From assembly GCA_028870355.1 (NCBI GenBank), contig JAGWPU010000060.1, positions 1 through 40,289 on the forward strand: 40,289 bases of DNA. Direction: 5' to 3'. Numbering within the stretch: position 1 is the first letter of the stretch; every line of letters starts with the position of its first letter. The notes under the pieces are model-generated. The model saw nothing but the letters and a program-made list of their open reading frames with translations. It made no database searches and was not told the origin of the DNA. Below are positions 25,175 to 32,493 of the stretch, piece by piece. Both the position numbers and the translations under genes were made by a program. The stretch comes from Gammaproteobacteria bacterium (lineage in GTDB: Bacteria > Pseudomonadota > Gammaproteobacteria > Steroidobacterales > Steroidobacteraceae).

Positions 25175-25737
25175 TCCTTCCCGGCGTCCGCCGTCGTTCC
25201 CCGCCACAGGGATTCACCCCCCGCTTCGGCTCGCGAGGCGATTCGCGCGAGCACGAACAGCAGATCGGACAGGCGATTCAGGTAGATCAGGGCCTCGGGG
25301 GCCACGGCGTCCGCTGCCGCGAGCGACCAGGCGCGTCGTTCGGCGCGCCGGCAAATCGTGCGTGCGAGGTGGCAGGCCGCCGCTGCCGGACCACCGCCGG
25401 GGAGGATGAACTCCTTCAGCGGCGGCAGGGTCGCGTTGAACGCATCGAGGTCACCTTCGAGGCGCTCGATCTGGGCCGTGCCGATCACCCGGTGGCCGGG
25501 TATGCACAGCTCCGCGCCGAGATCGAACAGGTCGTGCTGCACGCGCGTCAGGCACTCGCGCATCGCGTCCGGCAACCCGGCGACCGCAAGCACCATGCCG
25601 ATCGCGCTGTTCGCTTCGTCGACCGTGCCGAACGCTTCGACGCGAGGATGGTCCTTGCGCACGCGGGTGCCATCGCCGAGGGCCGTCGTGCCGTCGTCGC
25701 CCGTGCGCGTGTAGATCTTGCTCAGCCGGTGTCCCAT
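25159..25737 (-). CDS. PduO-type cob(I)alamin adenosyltransferase
   Basis: This is a 192-aa protein that should transfer the adenosyl group of ATP to cob(I)alamin to make coenzyme B12. The family N-terminus IYTRTGDDGTTALGDGTRV (ATP-binding), KDHPRVEAFGTVDEANSAIG, and the C-terminal segment CRRAERRAW...YLNRLSDLLFVLAR are all present. This is the PduO/MMAB type, not the CobA type. The start ATG at 25737 lacks a strong Shine-Dalgarno. It overlaps the ampD 3' end convergently. No B12 pathway or B12-dependent enzyme is nearby, so whether it serves salvage or de novo synthesis cannot be said. Confidence 0.93.
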   Translation of the reverse strand: MGHRLSKIYTRTGDDGTTALGDGTRVRKDHPRVEAFGTVDEANSAIGMVLAVAGLPDAMRECLTRVQHDLFDLGAELCIPGHRVIGTAQIERLEGDLDAFNATLPPLKEFILPGGGPAAAACHLARTICRRAERRAWSLAAADAVAPEALIYLNRLSDLLFVLARIASRAEAGGESLWRGTTADAGKDQPRG

Positions 25738-25859
25738 CGGGTGCCCTTCGGTGTGCGGTCGGGGCTCGGACGGTAGGCGGCGAGCGCGGTTTCTGTCAAG
25801 GTAAGCGCCGGCGGGTCGGCCGATCGGCGGCGCCGGTCCCGCCGGGAGTGCATCCTGGG

Positions 25860-26633
25860 ATGAAACCTTCGAGCGAACTGCAGGCGGCTCTCGACGCCGC
25901 GGCCGCGGCCGCCGAGATCGCGCGCGCGCTGTACCGGCGCAATCTCGAGATCCGGCTCAAGGAAGACAAATCGCCGGTCACCGAGGCCGACTGGCGCTGC
26001 GAGGTCGCGATCCGCGAGATCCTCTCGGCGAGGTTCCCGAGCCACGGATTCCTCGGGGAGGAGACCGGGGGGTCCTCGACCGATGCGGAGTGTCTGTGGC
26101 TCGTCGATCCGATCGACGGCACCAAGGCGTTCATCCGCGAATACCCGATGTTCTCGACGCAGATCGCACTGATGCGCGCCGGCGAGATCGTGCTCGGCGT
26201 TTCCAGCGCCCCGATCTACGGCGAGATCGCGCACGCCGAGCGGGGCCGGGGTGCGTACCTGAACGGCGAACGACTCACGGTGAGCGACGTCGCGACGATC
26301 GAGGACGCGGCGCTCTCGTCGGGGAATCTGCGCACGCTCGCGAGCAGCGGCGGCTGGTCCGCGTACGGAGCGCTGGTCGCGCGCGTCGCGCGGATCCGCG
26401 GTTACGGCGACTTCCTGCACTATCATCTGCTCGCGGCCGGCAAGATCGACGCGGTCGTCGAGAGCGACGTGAACGTGCTCGACGTCGCGGCCGCGGTCGC
26501 GATCGTCGCGGAAGCCGGCGGCCGGTTCACCGACCTCGAGGGGCGGCCGATCACGCTCGGGTCGACCAGCGTGCTCGCGACCAACGGGCGTTTGCACGAG
26601 TCGGTGCTGCGGGCCCTGCGCGCCGCCGCGTAG
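25860..26633 (+). CDS. Inositol monophosphatase-family phosphatase (HisN/CysQ-like)
   Basis: This is a 257-aa Mg-dependent phosphatase of the inositol monophosphatase superfamily. The metal-binding signatures are intact: GEETG with Glu67 and Glu68, WLVDPIDGTKAF with Asp83 and Asp86, and a late ESDVNVLDVAA Asp motif. The segments EDKSPVTEAD and FLGEETGG occur in histidinol-phosphatases (HisN) and in CysQ. Substrate cannot be settled: histidinol phosphate, inositol phosphate or PAP are all possible; I lean to HisN-like because of GKIDAVVESDVNVLD. ATG at 25860 is preferred over a GTG 12 bases upstream because CGGGAG then sits at a usable distance. It is divergent from the adenosyltransferase gene. 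Confidence 0.85.
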   Translation: MKPSSELQAALDAAAAAAEIARALYRRNLEIRLKEDKSPVTEADWRCEVAIREILSARFPSHGFLGEETGGSSTDAECLWLVDPIDGTKAFIREYPMFSTQIALMRAGEIVLGVSSAPIYGEIAHAERGRGAYLNGERLTVSDVATIEDAALSSGNLRTLASSGGWSAYGALVARVARIRGYGDFLHYHLLAAGKIDAVVESDVNVLDVAAAVAIVAEAGGRFTDLEGRPITLGSTSVLATNGRLHESVLRALRAAA

Positions 26634-26653
26634 GCGACGCGTGCCGCGGGGGG

Positions 26654-27307
26654 TCAGGGCTGCAGCCGCGTCGCCTGCCAGCCGCCCGATGCGGATCGCG
26701 TCCACCGCGCGCGGTCGTGGATGCGAAAGTCGCCCTCGACCCACAGTTCCAGCGCCTCGAGGCACAGGCGGTAGCCGCCCCAATGTTCCGGCCGCGGCAC
26801 CTCGGTCGCGATCGATTGCGGTTCGGGCGTGCCCGGACCGCCATACGGGATCCCGAAACGTCGCGCGGTCGAGCCGACCGCGGCGATCAGGGCGCTGCGC
26901 GATTCCACCGGTTCGCTCTGGTGGCTCGCCCAGGCGCCGAGGCGGCTCTGCCAGGGACGCGACCGGAAGTAGCGGTCGTTGTCGGAGGCCGGCAATCGCT
27001 CGACCCGCCCCTCCGCACGTACCTGCCGATGACGGTGGTCCCAGTGGAACACGATCGCGGCGTGCGGATTGGCATCGAGCTCGCGACCCTTGCGGGACCG
27101 GTAGTTGGTATAGAAGGAGATGGTTCCCGCAGCCGGATCGATGTCCTTGCAGAGCACGATGCGTGCCGAGGGCCGTCCTTGCGCATCGGCGGTCGCGAGC
27201 ACCATCGCGTTCGGATTGGGCTGAGCGGCGTCGCGCTCGGCGTCGCGCAGCCAGTCCGCGACGACCGCGAGCGGGTTCCCGGGCAGGGGATCGGGTAGAG
27301 TCTCCAT
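26654..27307 (-). CDS. pdxH: Pyridoxamine/pyridoxine 5'-phosphate oxidase
   Basis: PdxH is the FMN-dependent enzyme that oxidises PNP and PMP to pyridoxal 5'-phosphate, the cofactor of the two aminotransferases in this window among others. The 217-aa protein has PNAMVLATADAQGRPSARIV, the FMN-binding stretch SFYTNYRSRKGREL, VFHWDHRHRQVRAEGRVERL, SRLGAWASHQSEPV and the C-terminal WGGYRLCLEALELW. WTRSASGGWQATRLQP replaces the usual W-x-RLAP C-terminus with the basic-Leu pattern retained. The ATG at 27307 has no clear ribosome-binding site. It is divergent from tyrA with 132 bases between. Confidence 0.95.
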   Translation of the reverse strand: METLPDPLPGNPLAVVADWLRDAERDAAQPNPNAMVLATADAQGRPSARIVLCKDIDPAAGTISFYTNYRSRKGRELDANPHAAIVFHWDHRHRQVRAEGRVERLPASDNDRYFRSRPWQSRLGAWASHQSEPVESRSALIAAVGSTARRFGIPYGGPGTPEPQSIATEVPRPEHWGGYRLCLEALELWVEGDFRIHDRARWTRSASGGWQATRLQP

Positions 27308-27439
27308 GGCGGAATGGTACTGGGTCCGGGGCCCGCGCGTCACGCGGGTGCGCGCCTTGCGATCCGCGCCGACGATCGCTAAAAGGAATCTACACGGCGC
27401 CGTCGAGAGCGCGGCGCTCCATCGAGGGAATCGACCGAG

Positions 27440-28543
27440 ATGACTTTGGACGAATTGCGCGAGGCGCTGAGCGGGATCGATGCTCAGCTCGTCGAGTTGG
27501 TCGCGCGCCGGCAGGCGCTCAGCGAGCAGGTGGCGGCCGTGAAGCGGGCGACCGGCCGGGCGACCCGCGATTTCGCGCGCGAGCGCGAGGTGATCTTGAG
27601 GGGCCGCGAAACCGCCGAGCGGGCGCGCGTGTCGCCGGATCTCGTCGAGGCGCTCCTGCGCCTGCTGATCGAGTCCTCGCTCACGACCCAGGAACGGGCG
27701 CGCGTCGCGGCGCACGCGCAGGGCAGTGGCAAGCGCGCGCTCGTGATCGGCGGGCGGGGCAAGATGGGCGGGTGGTTCGCGGAATTTCTCGCATCACAGG
27801 GGTATCGGGTCGCGATCGCCGATCCCGCCGGCGCCGATCCGGCGTTCGATTTCGTCCCCGATTGGCGCGCCGATCCGCTGGAACAGGACCTGATCGTGCT
27901 CGCGACGCCGCTCGGCGTGACCGCGGGACTCCTGCAGACGCTGGCCGACCGCGCGCCCCGCGGCGTGATCTTCGACCTCGGCAGCCTGAAGACGCCGCTG
28001 CGCGCGGGTCTCGACGCACTGATCCGCGCGGGCTGCCGGGCGACCTCGATCCATCCGATGTTCGGTCCGGACACCGAACTCCTGTCGGGCCGGCACGTGA
28101 TCTTCATCGACCTCGGCAACGCGGAGGCGTTGCGCGAGGCGCAGGCGCTGTTCGCCCCGACGATGGCCGAGCGGGTCGTGATGAGTCTCGACGAGCACGA
28201 TCGCCTGATCGCGTATGTGCTCGGCCTGTCGCACGCGCTGAACATCGCGTTCTTCACGGCGCTCGCGGAGAGCGGGGAGGCCGCGCCCCGGCTCGCGCGG
28301 CTGTCGAGCACGACCTTCGATGCGCAACTCGACGTCGCGAGCCGCGTCGCCGTCGAGAGCCCGGATCTGTATTTCGAGATCCAGAGCCTGAACGACTACG
28401 GCGGCGAATCGCTGCGCGCGCTGCGCGCCGCCGTCGAGAAGCTGGTCGCCGCGGTCGCGAGCGGCGATGCGGCCGGCTTCGCCGCGATGATGAATCGCGG
28501 GCGAGCGTATTTCGACGTCCGAGCGGCGTCGCGAGCCGGCTGA
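27440..28543 (+). CDS. tyrA: Bifunctional chorismate mutase/prephenate dehydrogenase (T-protein)
   Basis: This fusion converts chorismate to prephenate and then to 4-hydroxyphenylpyruvate in tyrosine synthesis. Residues 1-90 form an AroQ chorismate mutase domain ([20 protein letters not shown], then the RxFxREREV stretch). The rest is a NAD-dependent prephenate dehydrogenase beginning [14 protein letters not shown] (GxGxxG) at about residue 100, with HPMFGPD and a helical C-terminal part ([11 protein letters not shown]). The length of 367 aa and the order match the E. coli T-protein. GAGGGA 10 bases upstream supports the ATG. Only four bases separate it from the next gene, so tyrA, the GGDEF gene and rppH probably form an operon. 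Confidence 0.94.
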   Translation: MTLDELREALSGIDAQLVELVARRQALSEQVAAVKRATGRATRDFAREREVILRGRETAERARVSPDLVEALLRLLIESSLTTQERARVAAHAQGSGKRALVIGGRGKMGGWFAEFLASQGYRVAIADPAGADPAFDFVPDWRADPLEQDLIVLATPLGVTAGLLQTLADRAPRGVIFDLGSLKTPLRAGLDALIRAGCRATSIHPMFGPDTELLSGRHVIFIDLGNAEALREAQALFAPTMAERVVMSLDEHDRLIAYVLGLSHALNIAFFTALAESGEAAPRLARLSSTTFDAQLDVASRVAVESPDLYFEIQSLNDYGGESLRALRAAVEKLVAAVASGDAAGFAAMMNRGRAYFDVRAASRAG

Positions 28544-28547
28544 GCGC

Positions 28548-29645
28548 ATGCCGGAGCAGCGGCCGTCGCCAGAGGTCGAGGAACTGCGCCGGCGGCTCGC
28601 CGAACTGACCGCCGAGGCGACGCAGAACGCGGCGATCCTGAAGCGTACCCAGGAGCGCGAACTGACCTTGCTACGGGCCGATACGCTGCCGCAGCTCCTG
28701 CGCGAGATCGTCGAGGGATTGCGCTCGTCCTTTGGCCTCGAAGCGGTGAGCCTCGTGCTGCTCGATCCGCAGCACGAAGTCCGTCATCTCCTGATCGCCG
28801 GCGGCGACCGTCCCGAGGAATTCCGTCACGTCTCGTTCGTCGACTCGCTGGTCGGTCTCGCGCCGCAGCTGACGGGTTCGCAGAAGCCCTGGCTCGGTCC
28901 GTTCGTCGGCGCCGATCATCGATTGCTCTTTCCTGCCGCGGGCGATCTGCGCAGCGTCGCGCTGATCGCGTTGCCGCGCAAGGACCACGCGATCGGCGCG
29001 CTGTGCCTCGGGAGTCGCGACCCGGTCCGCTTCACGCGCCATCACGGCACCGACTTTCTCGCACACCTCGGCGCGGTGGCCGGCCTGTGCGTGGAGAATG
29101 CGATCAACCGCGCCCGCTTGCTGCGCGCCGGGATCACGGACTTCCTGACCGGCTGGCACAACCGTCGCTATCTGCAGCAGCGCATCAAGGAAGAGCTCGG
29201 GCGCGCGCAGCGTCGCAACGGGTCGGTCGCCTGCCTGATGATCGACATCGATCGCTTCAAGAGCATCAACGATGCGTACGGCCACCTGGTGGGCGATCAC
29301 GCGCTGCGGGAGATCGCCCAGCGGATCGAAGGCCAGATCCGCAGCATGGACACCGCTGCGCGCTTCGGCGGCGACGAACTCGCGGTGCTGCTGCCCGACG
29401 CATCGGTCGGTGAAGCGGTGGCGCTGGCGGAGCGCATTCGCAGCGCGATCGCGGCAGAAGCCGTATCCTTGGCGCCAGGTACCAGCAGAATCGTGACCGT
29501 GTCGATCGGCGTGGCGGCCCTGGCGCCGAACCGCTACGACGGGGATCTCGCGGCGCTCGCGAGTCGCCTGCTCGCCGATGCCGACGCGGCGCTCTATCGC
29601 GCGAAGGCGCTGGGTCGAAACCGCGTCCAGGCGGGGCCGGGCTGA
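28548..29645 (+). CDS. DUF484-GGDEF protein, probable diguanylate cyclase
   Basis: This is a 365-aa cytoplasmic protein with an N-terminal coiled coil (1-50) and a DUF484/GAF-like domain to about residue 190 (SVALIALPRKDHAIGALCLGSRD, then GTDFLAHLGAV). A GGDEF domain follows, which would make cyclic di-GMP from GTP. The domain has FLTGWHNRRYL, MIDIDRFKSINDAYGH (metal-binding Asp) and the active-site loop RFGGDELAVL, where the last residue of GGDEF is Leu (GGDEL, 274-278). An RxxD inhibitory site (RSMD, 265-268) precedes the loop by five residues. GGDEL variants can still be active, so a working cyclase with feedback control is likely but unproven. It is closely spaced between tyrA and rppH. 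Confidence 0.87.
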   Translation: MPEQRPSPEVEELRRRLAELTAEATQNAAILKRTQERELTLLRADTLPQLLREIVEGLRSSFGLEAVSLVLLDPQHEVRHLLIAGGDRPEEFRHVSFVDSLVGLAPQLTGSQKPWLGPFVGADHRLLFPAAGDLRSVALIALPRKDHAIGALCLGSRDPVRFTRHHGTDFLAHLGAVAGLCVENAINRARLLRAGITDFLTGWHNRRYLQQRIKEELGRAQRRNGSVACLMIDIDRFKSINDAYGHLVGDHALREIAQRIEGQIRSMDTAARFGGDELAVLLPDASVGEAVALAERIRSAIAAEAVSLAPGTSRIVTVSIGVAALAPNRYDGDLAALASRLLADADAALYRAKALGRNRVQAGPG

Positions 29646-29684
29646 GTGCCAAAAGCGGCGCTCGATATGGAACAATGCGGGATC

Positions 29685-30221
29685 ATGTCGATAGAACCGA
29701 AGGTCGACACCATCGACAAAGACGGCTTTCGCGCGAACGTCGGGATCGTGCTCACCCGAGAATCCGGGGCGGTGTTCCTCGGCGGTCGCGTCGGGGGGCG
29801 AGGCTGGCAGTTCCCGCAGGGCGGCGTCAACCGCGGCGAACGGGTCGAGGACGCGCTGTTCCGGGAACTGAACGAAGAGATCGGACTCGAGCCGAGCGAC
29901 GTGGAGGTGCTCGGCTCCACCCGCGGATGGCTGCGCTACCGCCTGCCACGGCAATACGTCCGGGATCGCTGCATCGGTCAGAAGCAGCGCTGGTATCTGC
30001 TGCGCCTGGTCAGCGACGAGTCGCGACTGCGATTCGATACCACCGCGCAGCCGGAGTTCGATCGCTGGCGCTGGGCGGAGTACTGGACGCCGGTGCGCGA
30101 GGTGGTTTATTTCAAGCGCCGCGTGTACGTTCGCGCACTGCACGAGCTCGGCGCGCTGCTGTTCCCCGGCGGTCTCCCGCCGTATCCGCAGTGGTGGCCC
30201 GAGATCGACGCGGTCACCTGA
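29685..30221 (+). CDS. rppH: RNA pyrophosphohydrolase RppH
   Basis: RppH removes pyrophosphate from the 5' end of mRNAs, starting 5'-end-dependent decay by RNase E. The Nudix box is intact ([20 protein letters not shown], then IGL), preceded by [23 protein letters not shown] and [22 protein letters not shown] are the typical RppH segments. From the ATG at 29685 it is 178 aa. Two other in-frame starts exist, ATG at 29667 and GTG at 29646 (directly after the upstream stop codon). E. coli RppH begins only two or three residues before DGYRPNVGIV, here [10 protein letters not shown], so the shortest version is preferred, without a clear Shine-Dalgarno. Confidence 0.92.
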   Translation: MSIEPKVDTIDKDGFRANVGIVLTRESGAVFLGGRVGGRGWQFPQGGVNRGERVEDALFRELNEEIGLEPSDVEVLGSTRGWLRYRLPRQYVRDRCIGQKQRWYLLRLVSDESRLRFDTTAQPEFDRWRWAEYWTPVREVVYFKRRVYVRALHELGALLFPGGLPPYPQWWPEIDAVT

Positions 30222-30233
30222 TCTCGCGCCACG

Positions 30234-30665
30234 TCAGAACGGCTTGACGATCACCAGGACCACGATCGCGATCAGGAGCAGCGAGGGGATCTCGTTGTAC
30301 ACCCGGTACCAGCGTGACGAATGACGATTGCGCCCCTGCGCGAACGCGCGCATCAGGCGGTAACACTGCGCGTGGTACGCGATCAGCACGGCGACGCAAC
30401 CGAGCTTCGCGTGCAGCCACCCGGCGCGCAGCCAGAACGACCTGAGCTCTGCCGGCGTACTCGCGAGCAACCCGATCCCGAGCACGATCGTCGCCGCGCC
30501 GCCGATCGTCATCAGCTTGAAGAGCCGGCGCTCCATCGTCTCGAAGCGCGCGAGGCCTGGCGGATCGGTGGTCTCGGCGTGATAGACGAACAAGCGCGGC
30601 AGGTAGAACAAGCCCGCGAACCAGGTCACCATCGCGATCACGTGAAACGCCTTCAACCACAGCAT
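30234..30665 (-). CDS. hemJ: Protoporphyrinogen IX oxidase HemJ
   Basis: HemJ is the membrane protein that oxidises protoporphyrinogen IX to protoporphyrin IX in many bacteria lacking HemG/HemY. The 143-aa protein starts MLWLKAFHVIAMVTWFAGLF with the conserved His8, then YLPRLFVYHAE, four transmembrane segments in all, HAKLGCVAVLIAYHAQCY with the conserved Lys, and YNEIPSLLLIAIVVLVIVKPF at the C-terminus. GAGGAG upstream supports the ATG at 30665; the open frame continues upstream but is not conserved. It runs convergently to rppH (12-base gap) and divergently from the DUF6776-like gene. Confidence 0.94.
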   Translation of the reverse strand: MLWLKAFHVIAMVTWFAGLFYLPRLFVYHAETTDPPGLARFETMERRLFKLMTIGGAATIVLGIGLLASTPAELRSFWLRAGWLHAKLGCVAVLIAYHAQCYRLMRAFAQGRNRHSSRWYRVYNEIPSLLLIAIVVLVIVKPF

Positions 30666-30726
30666 CCTCGACTCCTCGTCCGGTGATGCGGCCGCCGCCG
30701 GGCGCGCCGCCGCTGCGCGCGCCACC

Positions 30727-30744
30727 CGTCGCCGATCGGCGACG
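30727..30744. repeat. 18-bp perfect palindrome in the hemJ / DUF6776 divergent region
   Basis: CGTCGCCGATCGGCGACG is a perfect inverted repeat with no spacer. It lies 62 bases upstream of the hemJ start and 52 before the DUF6776-like start. The core CCGATCGG recurs at 30781-30788. A dimeric transcription factor site is one reading; chance is higher than usual in DNA this GC-rich. Confidence 0.45.
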
Positions 30745-30795
30745 CTCGGGCGCCTGGCGCGGTATCGTCTCACAGAACGCCGATCGGTTCGTGTA

Positions 30796-31629
30796 ATGTC
30801 ACGATTTCCCTGGCCTGGCGAGCGGCTGAAACCGGGACTGATGGCGGATCCGACGCGCAAACTGGTCGTGCGCAGTTATGCGCCGAGGCGCCGCGCGCTG
30901 CTGCTCGGCGCGGCGGTCTGCCTCGGCGTGGTCGGCGCGTACGGCGCGTTCGAGCTGGGTCGTGCCCTGGCAGGCTACGACGTGATCGAGGCGACCCGCG
31001 CTGCATGGGCTGCGAGCCGGCGGATTCGGGCGCTCGAGCGGGAGAACGCGAAGCAACGCGCCGAGCTCGCCGCCGCCGACGTCGCCCGTCGGGTCGATCG
31101 CGAGGGAGAGGCGCAGCTCGAGCACAATCTCGCGGACCTGCAGGGGCAGATCGCCCGGCTCAACCAGAGCCTCGCGTTCTATCGCGGGCTCGTGCAGCCG
31201 GATTCGATCGTCAAGGCCAAGGTGCAGCAGATGCAGATCGTCCCGTTGCCGGCGCCGAGGCGGTTTCGCCTGAAGTTCATGCTGATGCAGGTCGGCTCGC
31301 CGACCCGCGCCGTCGCCGGACGAATCGCGCTCTCGCTGCTCGGACGCCGTGGCGCTGAGGAAAGCCGGCTGTCGCTCGCTCAGGTCTCCCGAACGCCTCG
31401 GGCGAGCCTGCGATACTCGTTCCGGGATTTCCAGAATTTCGACGTGACCGTGCGTTTGCCGCCGGGTTTCGCGCCCGAGCGCATCGGCGTCGTGCTGCGC
31501 GACGGCGCGGGCCGGGAGTATCGTCAGGCGTTCCTGTGGAGGACGCGGGGCATGAGCGCGGAAGCGGACGGCGCCCCGCACGGGGCGATCAACGGGGGGG
31601 GGCTCGATGTTCAAGCGAAAGCGCCGTAG
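30796..31629 (+). CDS. DUF6776-like single-pass membrane protein with coiled coil
   Basis: This is a 277-aa protein with a short cytoplasmic N-terminus, one transmembrane segment (about 35-55, LLLGAAVCLGVVGAYGAF), and a coiled coil (about 75-125, RALERENAKQRAELAAAD, LQGQIARLNQSLAFYRGL). A C-terminal beta-rich domain contains FRLKFMLMQVG and FRDFQNFDVTVRLPPGFAPE. This architecture and its place before a bactofilin gene and erpA match the uncharacterised DUF6776 family of gammaproteobacteria. It probably faces the periplasm. An alternative ATG at 30841 would trim 15 residues; neither start has a convincing ribosome-binding site. The 3' end overlaps the bactofilin gene by 23 bases, suggesting co-translation and perhaps physical partnership. 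Confidence 0.78.
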   Translation: MSRFPWPGERLKPGLMADPTRKLVVRSYAPRRRALLLGAAVCLGVVGAYGAFELGRALAGYDVIEATRAAWAASRRIRALERENAKQRAELAAADVARRVDREGEAQLEHNLADLQGQIARLNQSLAFYRGLVQPDSIVKAKVQQMQIVPLPAPRRFRLKFMLMQVGSPTRAVAGRIALSLLGRRGAEESRLSLAQVSRTPRASLRYSFRDFQNFDVTVRLPPGFAPERIGVVLRDGAGREYRQAFLWRTRGMSAEADGAPHGAINGGGLDVQAKAP

Positions 31630-32056
31630 GCTGCCGCGCATCCATACGCTGATCGGCGCGCAAACCCGGATCGACGGCGACGTCGAGTTCGGCGCCGGGG
31701 GGCTTCACCTCGACGGCCGGATCAACGGGAACGTGATCGCCGATCTGGAGATTTCGGCGACACTCGTCGTCAGCGAGCAGGGCTGCATCGACGGTTCGGT
31801 CAAGGTCGCGAACGTGATCCTGAACGGGGTGATCAAGGGCGACATCGAAGTCGCCAAGCGCGTCGAACTCGGGCCGAAGGCGCGCGTCCTGGGAAACGTC
31901 TCCTACGAAACGATCGAGACCGCGGTCGGAGCCCAGATCAACGGCCAGCTGATCCACCGGACGCCGGCGGCCCCGACCGACGCCCCGTCCGCCGGCGAGC
32001 CGGCGGACGGCGTGGCCGAGGGCCGGGTGGCCCGTGCGGCGCCGCCGGATCGATAA
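31607..32056 (+). CDS. Bactofilin (polymer-forming cytoskeletal protein)
   Basis: This is a 149-aa bactofilin. The central part, about residues 13-115, is the right-handed beta-helix that polymerises without nucleotide: [60 protein letters not shown], and [20 protein letters not shown]. The N-terminus is basic ([11 protein letters not shown]) and may bind membrane; the tail is Ala/Pro-rich and disordered. Bactofilins often scaffold peptidoglycan enzymes, and an M23 peptidase gene lies 5 kb away. The start is inside the preceding gene with a run of G before it. The region coding for the tail contains a strong inverted repeat at 31985-32010. Confidence 0.93.
   Translation: MFKRKRRRLPRIHTLIGAQTRIDGDVEFGAGGLHLDGRINGNVIADLEISATLVVSEQGCIDGSVKVANVILNGVIKGDIEVAKRVELGPKARVLGNVSYETIETAVGAQINGQLIHRTPAAPTDAPSAGEPADGVAEGRVARAAPPDR
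31985..32010. repeat. 12-bp perfect inverted repeat in the bactofilin 3' coding region
   Basis: The arms are CCGTCCGCCGGC (31985-31996) and GCCGGCGGACGG (31999-32010), separated by GA. In RNA this gives an 11-bp stem with a four-base loop. It lacks a following U-tract, so it is not an intrinsic terminator of standard form, but it could slow polymerase or stabilise the mRNA 3' end ahead of erpA. Confidence 0.5.
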
Positions 32057-32066
32057 ACGCGTGTTT

Positions 32067-32096
32067 TTGCCCCGGCGGGGCGCGACGGGGTAAAAT
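32067..32096 (+). promoter_or_regulatory. Possible erpA promoter
   Basis: TTGCCC (32067-32072) and TAAAAT (32091-32096) are separated by 18 bases in an otherwise GC-rich gap. If used, transcription would begin near 32103, making the ATG at 32104 leaderless or nearly so. The hexamers are weak matches and this is a low-confidence call. Confidence 0.3.
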
Positions 32097-32475
32097 GCAA
32101 TCCATGGGCGATCTCAACGTGATCTCGGACGCGCCGCCGGCCCCGCCGGCGATCCTGGTGTTCACCGACGCTGCGGCTGGCAAGGTCGGGGAGCTGATCC
32201 GCGAGGAAGCGAACCCGAACCTCAAGCTGCGGGTGTTCGTGTCGGGCGGCGGGTGTTCGGGCTTTCAATACGGTTTCACGTTCGACGAGAGCGTCGAGGA
32301 AGGCGATTTCCTGATCGAGAACGGCGGCGTCACGTTGCTCGTGGATCCGACCAGCGCGCAGTACCTGATGGGTGCCGAGATCGATTACAAGGAAGATCTC
32401 GAGGGTGCACAGTTCGTGATCCGCAATCCGAACGCGAAGACGACCTGCGGCTGCGGTTCCTCGTTCTCGGCGTAA
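32095..32475 (+). CDS. erpA: Iron-sulfur cluster insertion protein ErpA
   Basis: ErpA is an A-type carrier that delivers iron-sulfur clusters to apoproteins. The three conserved cysteines are present: Cys54 in [13 protein letters not shown], and Cys118 and Cys120 in [11 protein letters not shown] at the C-terminus. [19 protein letters not shown] and [17 protein letters not shown] are typical of the ErpA/IscA family. FTFDE and the acidic stretch after it favour ErpA over IscA, and no isc genes are adjacent. The start is ATG at 32095 or at 32104 (MGDLNV); the latter is nearer the usual family start. Length is 126 or 123 aa. Confidence 0.93.
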   Translation: MQSMGDLNVISDAPPAPPAILVFTDAAAGKVGELIREEANPNLKLRVFVSGGGCSGFQYGFTFDESVEEGDFLIENGGVTLLVDPTSAQYLMGAEIDYKEDLEGAQFVIRNPNAKTTCGCGSSFSA

Positions 32476-32493
32476 GCCCGGGCGTCTCGATCG

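Noticed and set aside
32057-32094. A terminator between bactofilin and erpA
   Set aside because: The short CCCCGGCGGGG inverted repeat has its T-run on the wrong side for either strand, so it does not make an intrinsic terminator.
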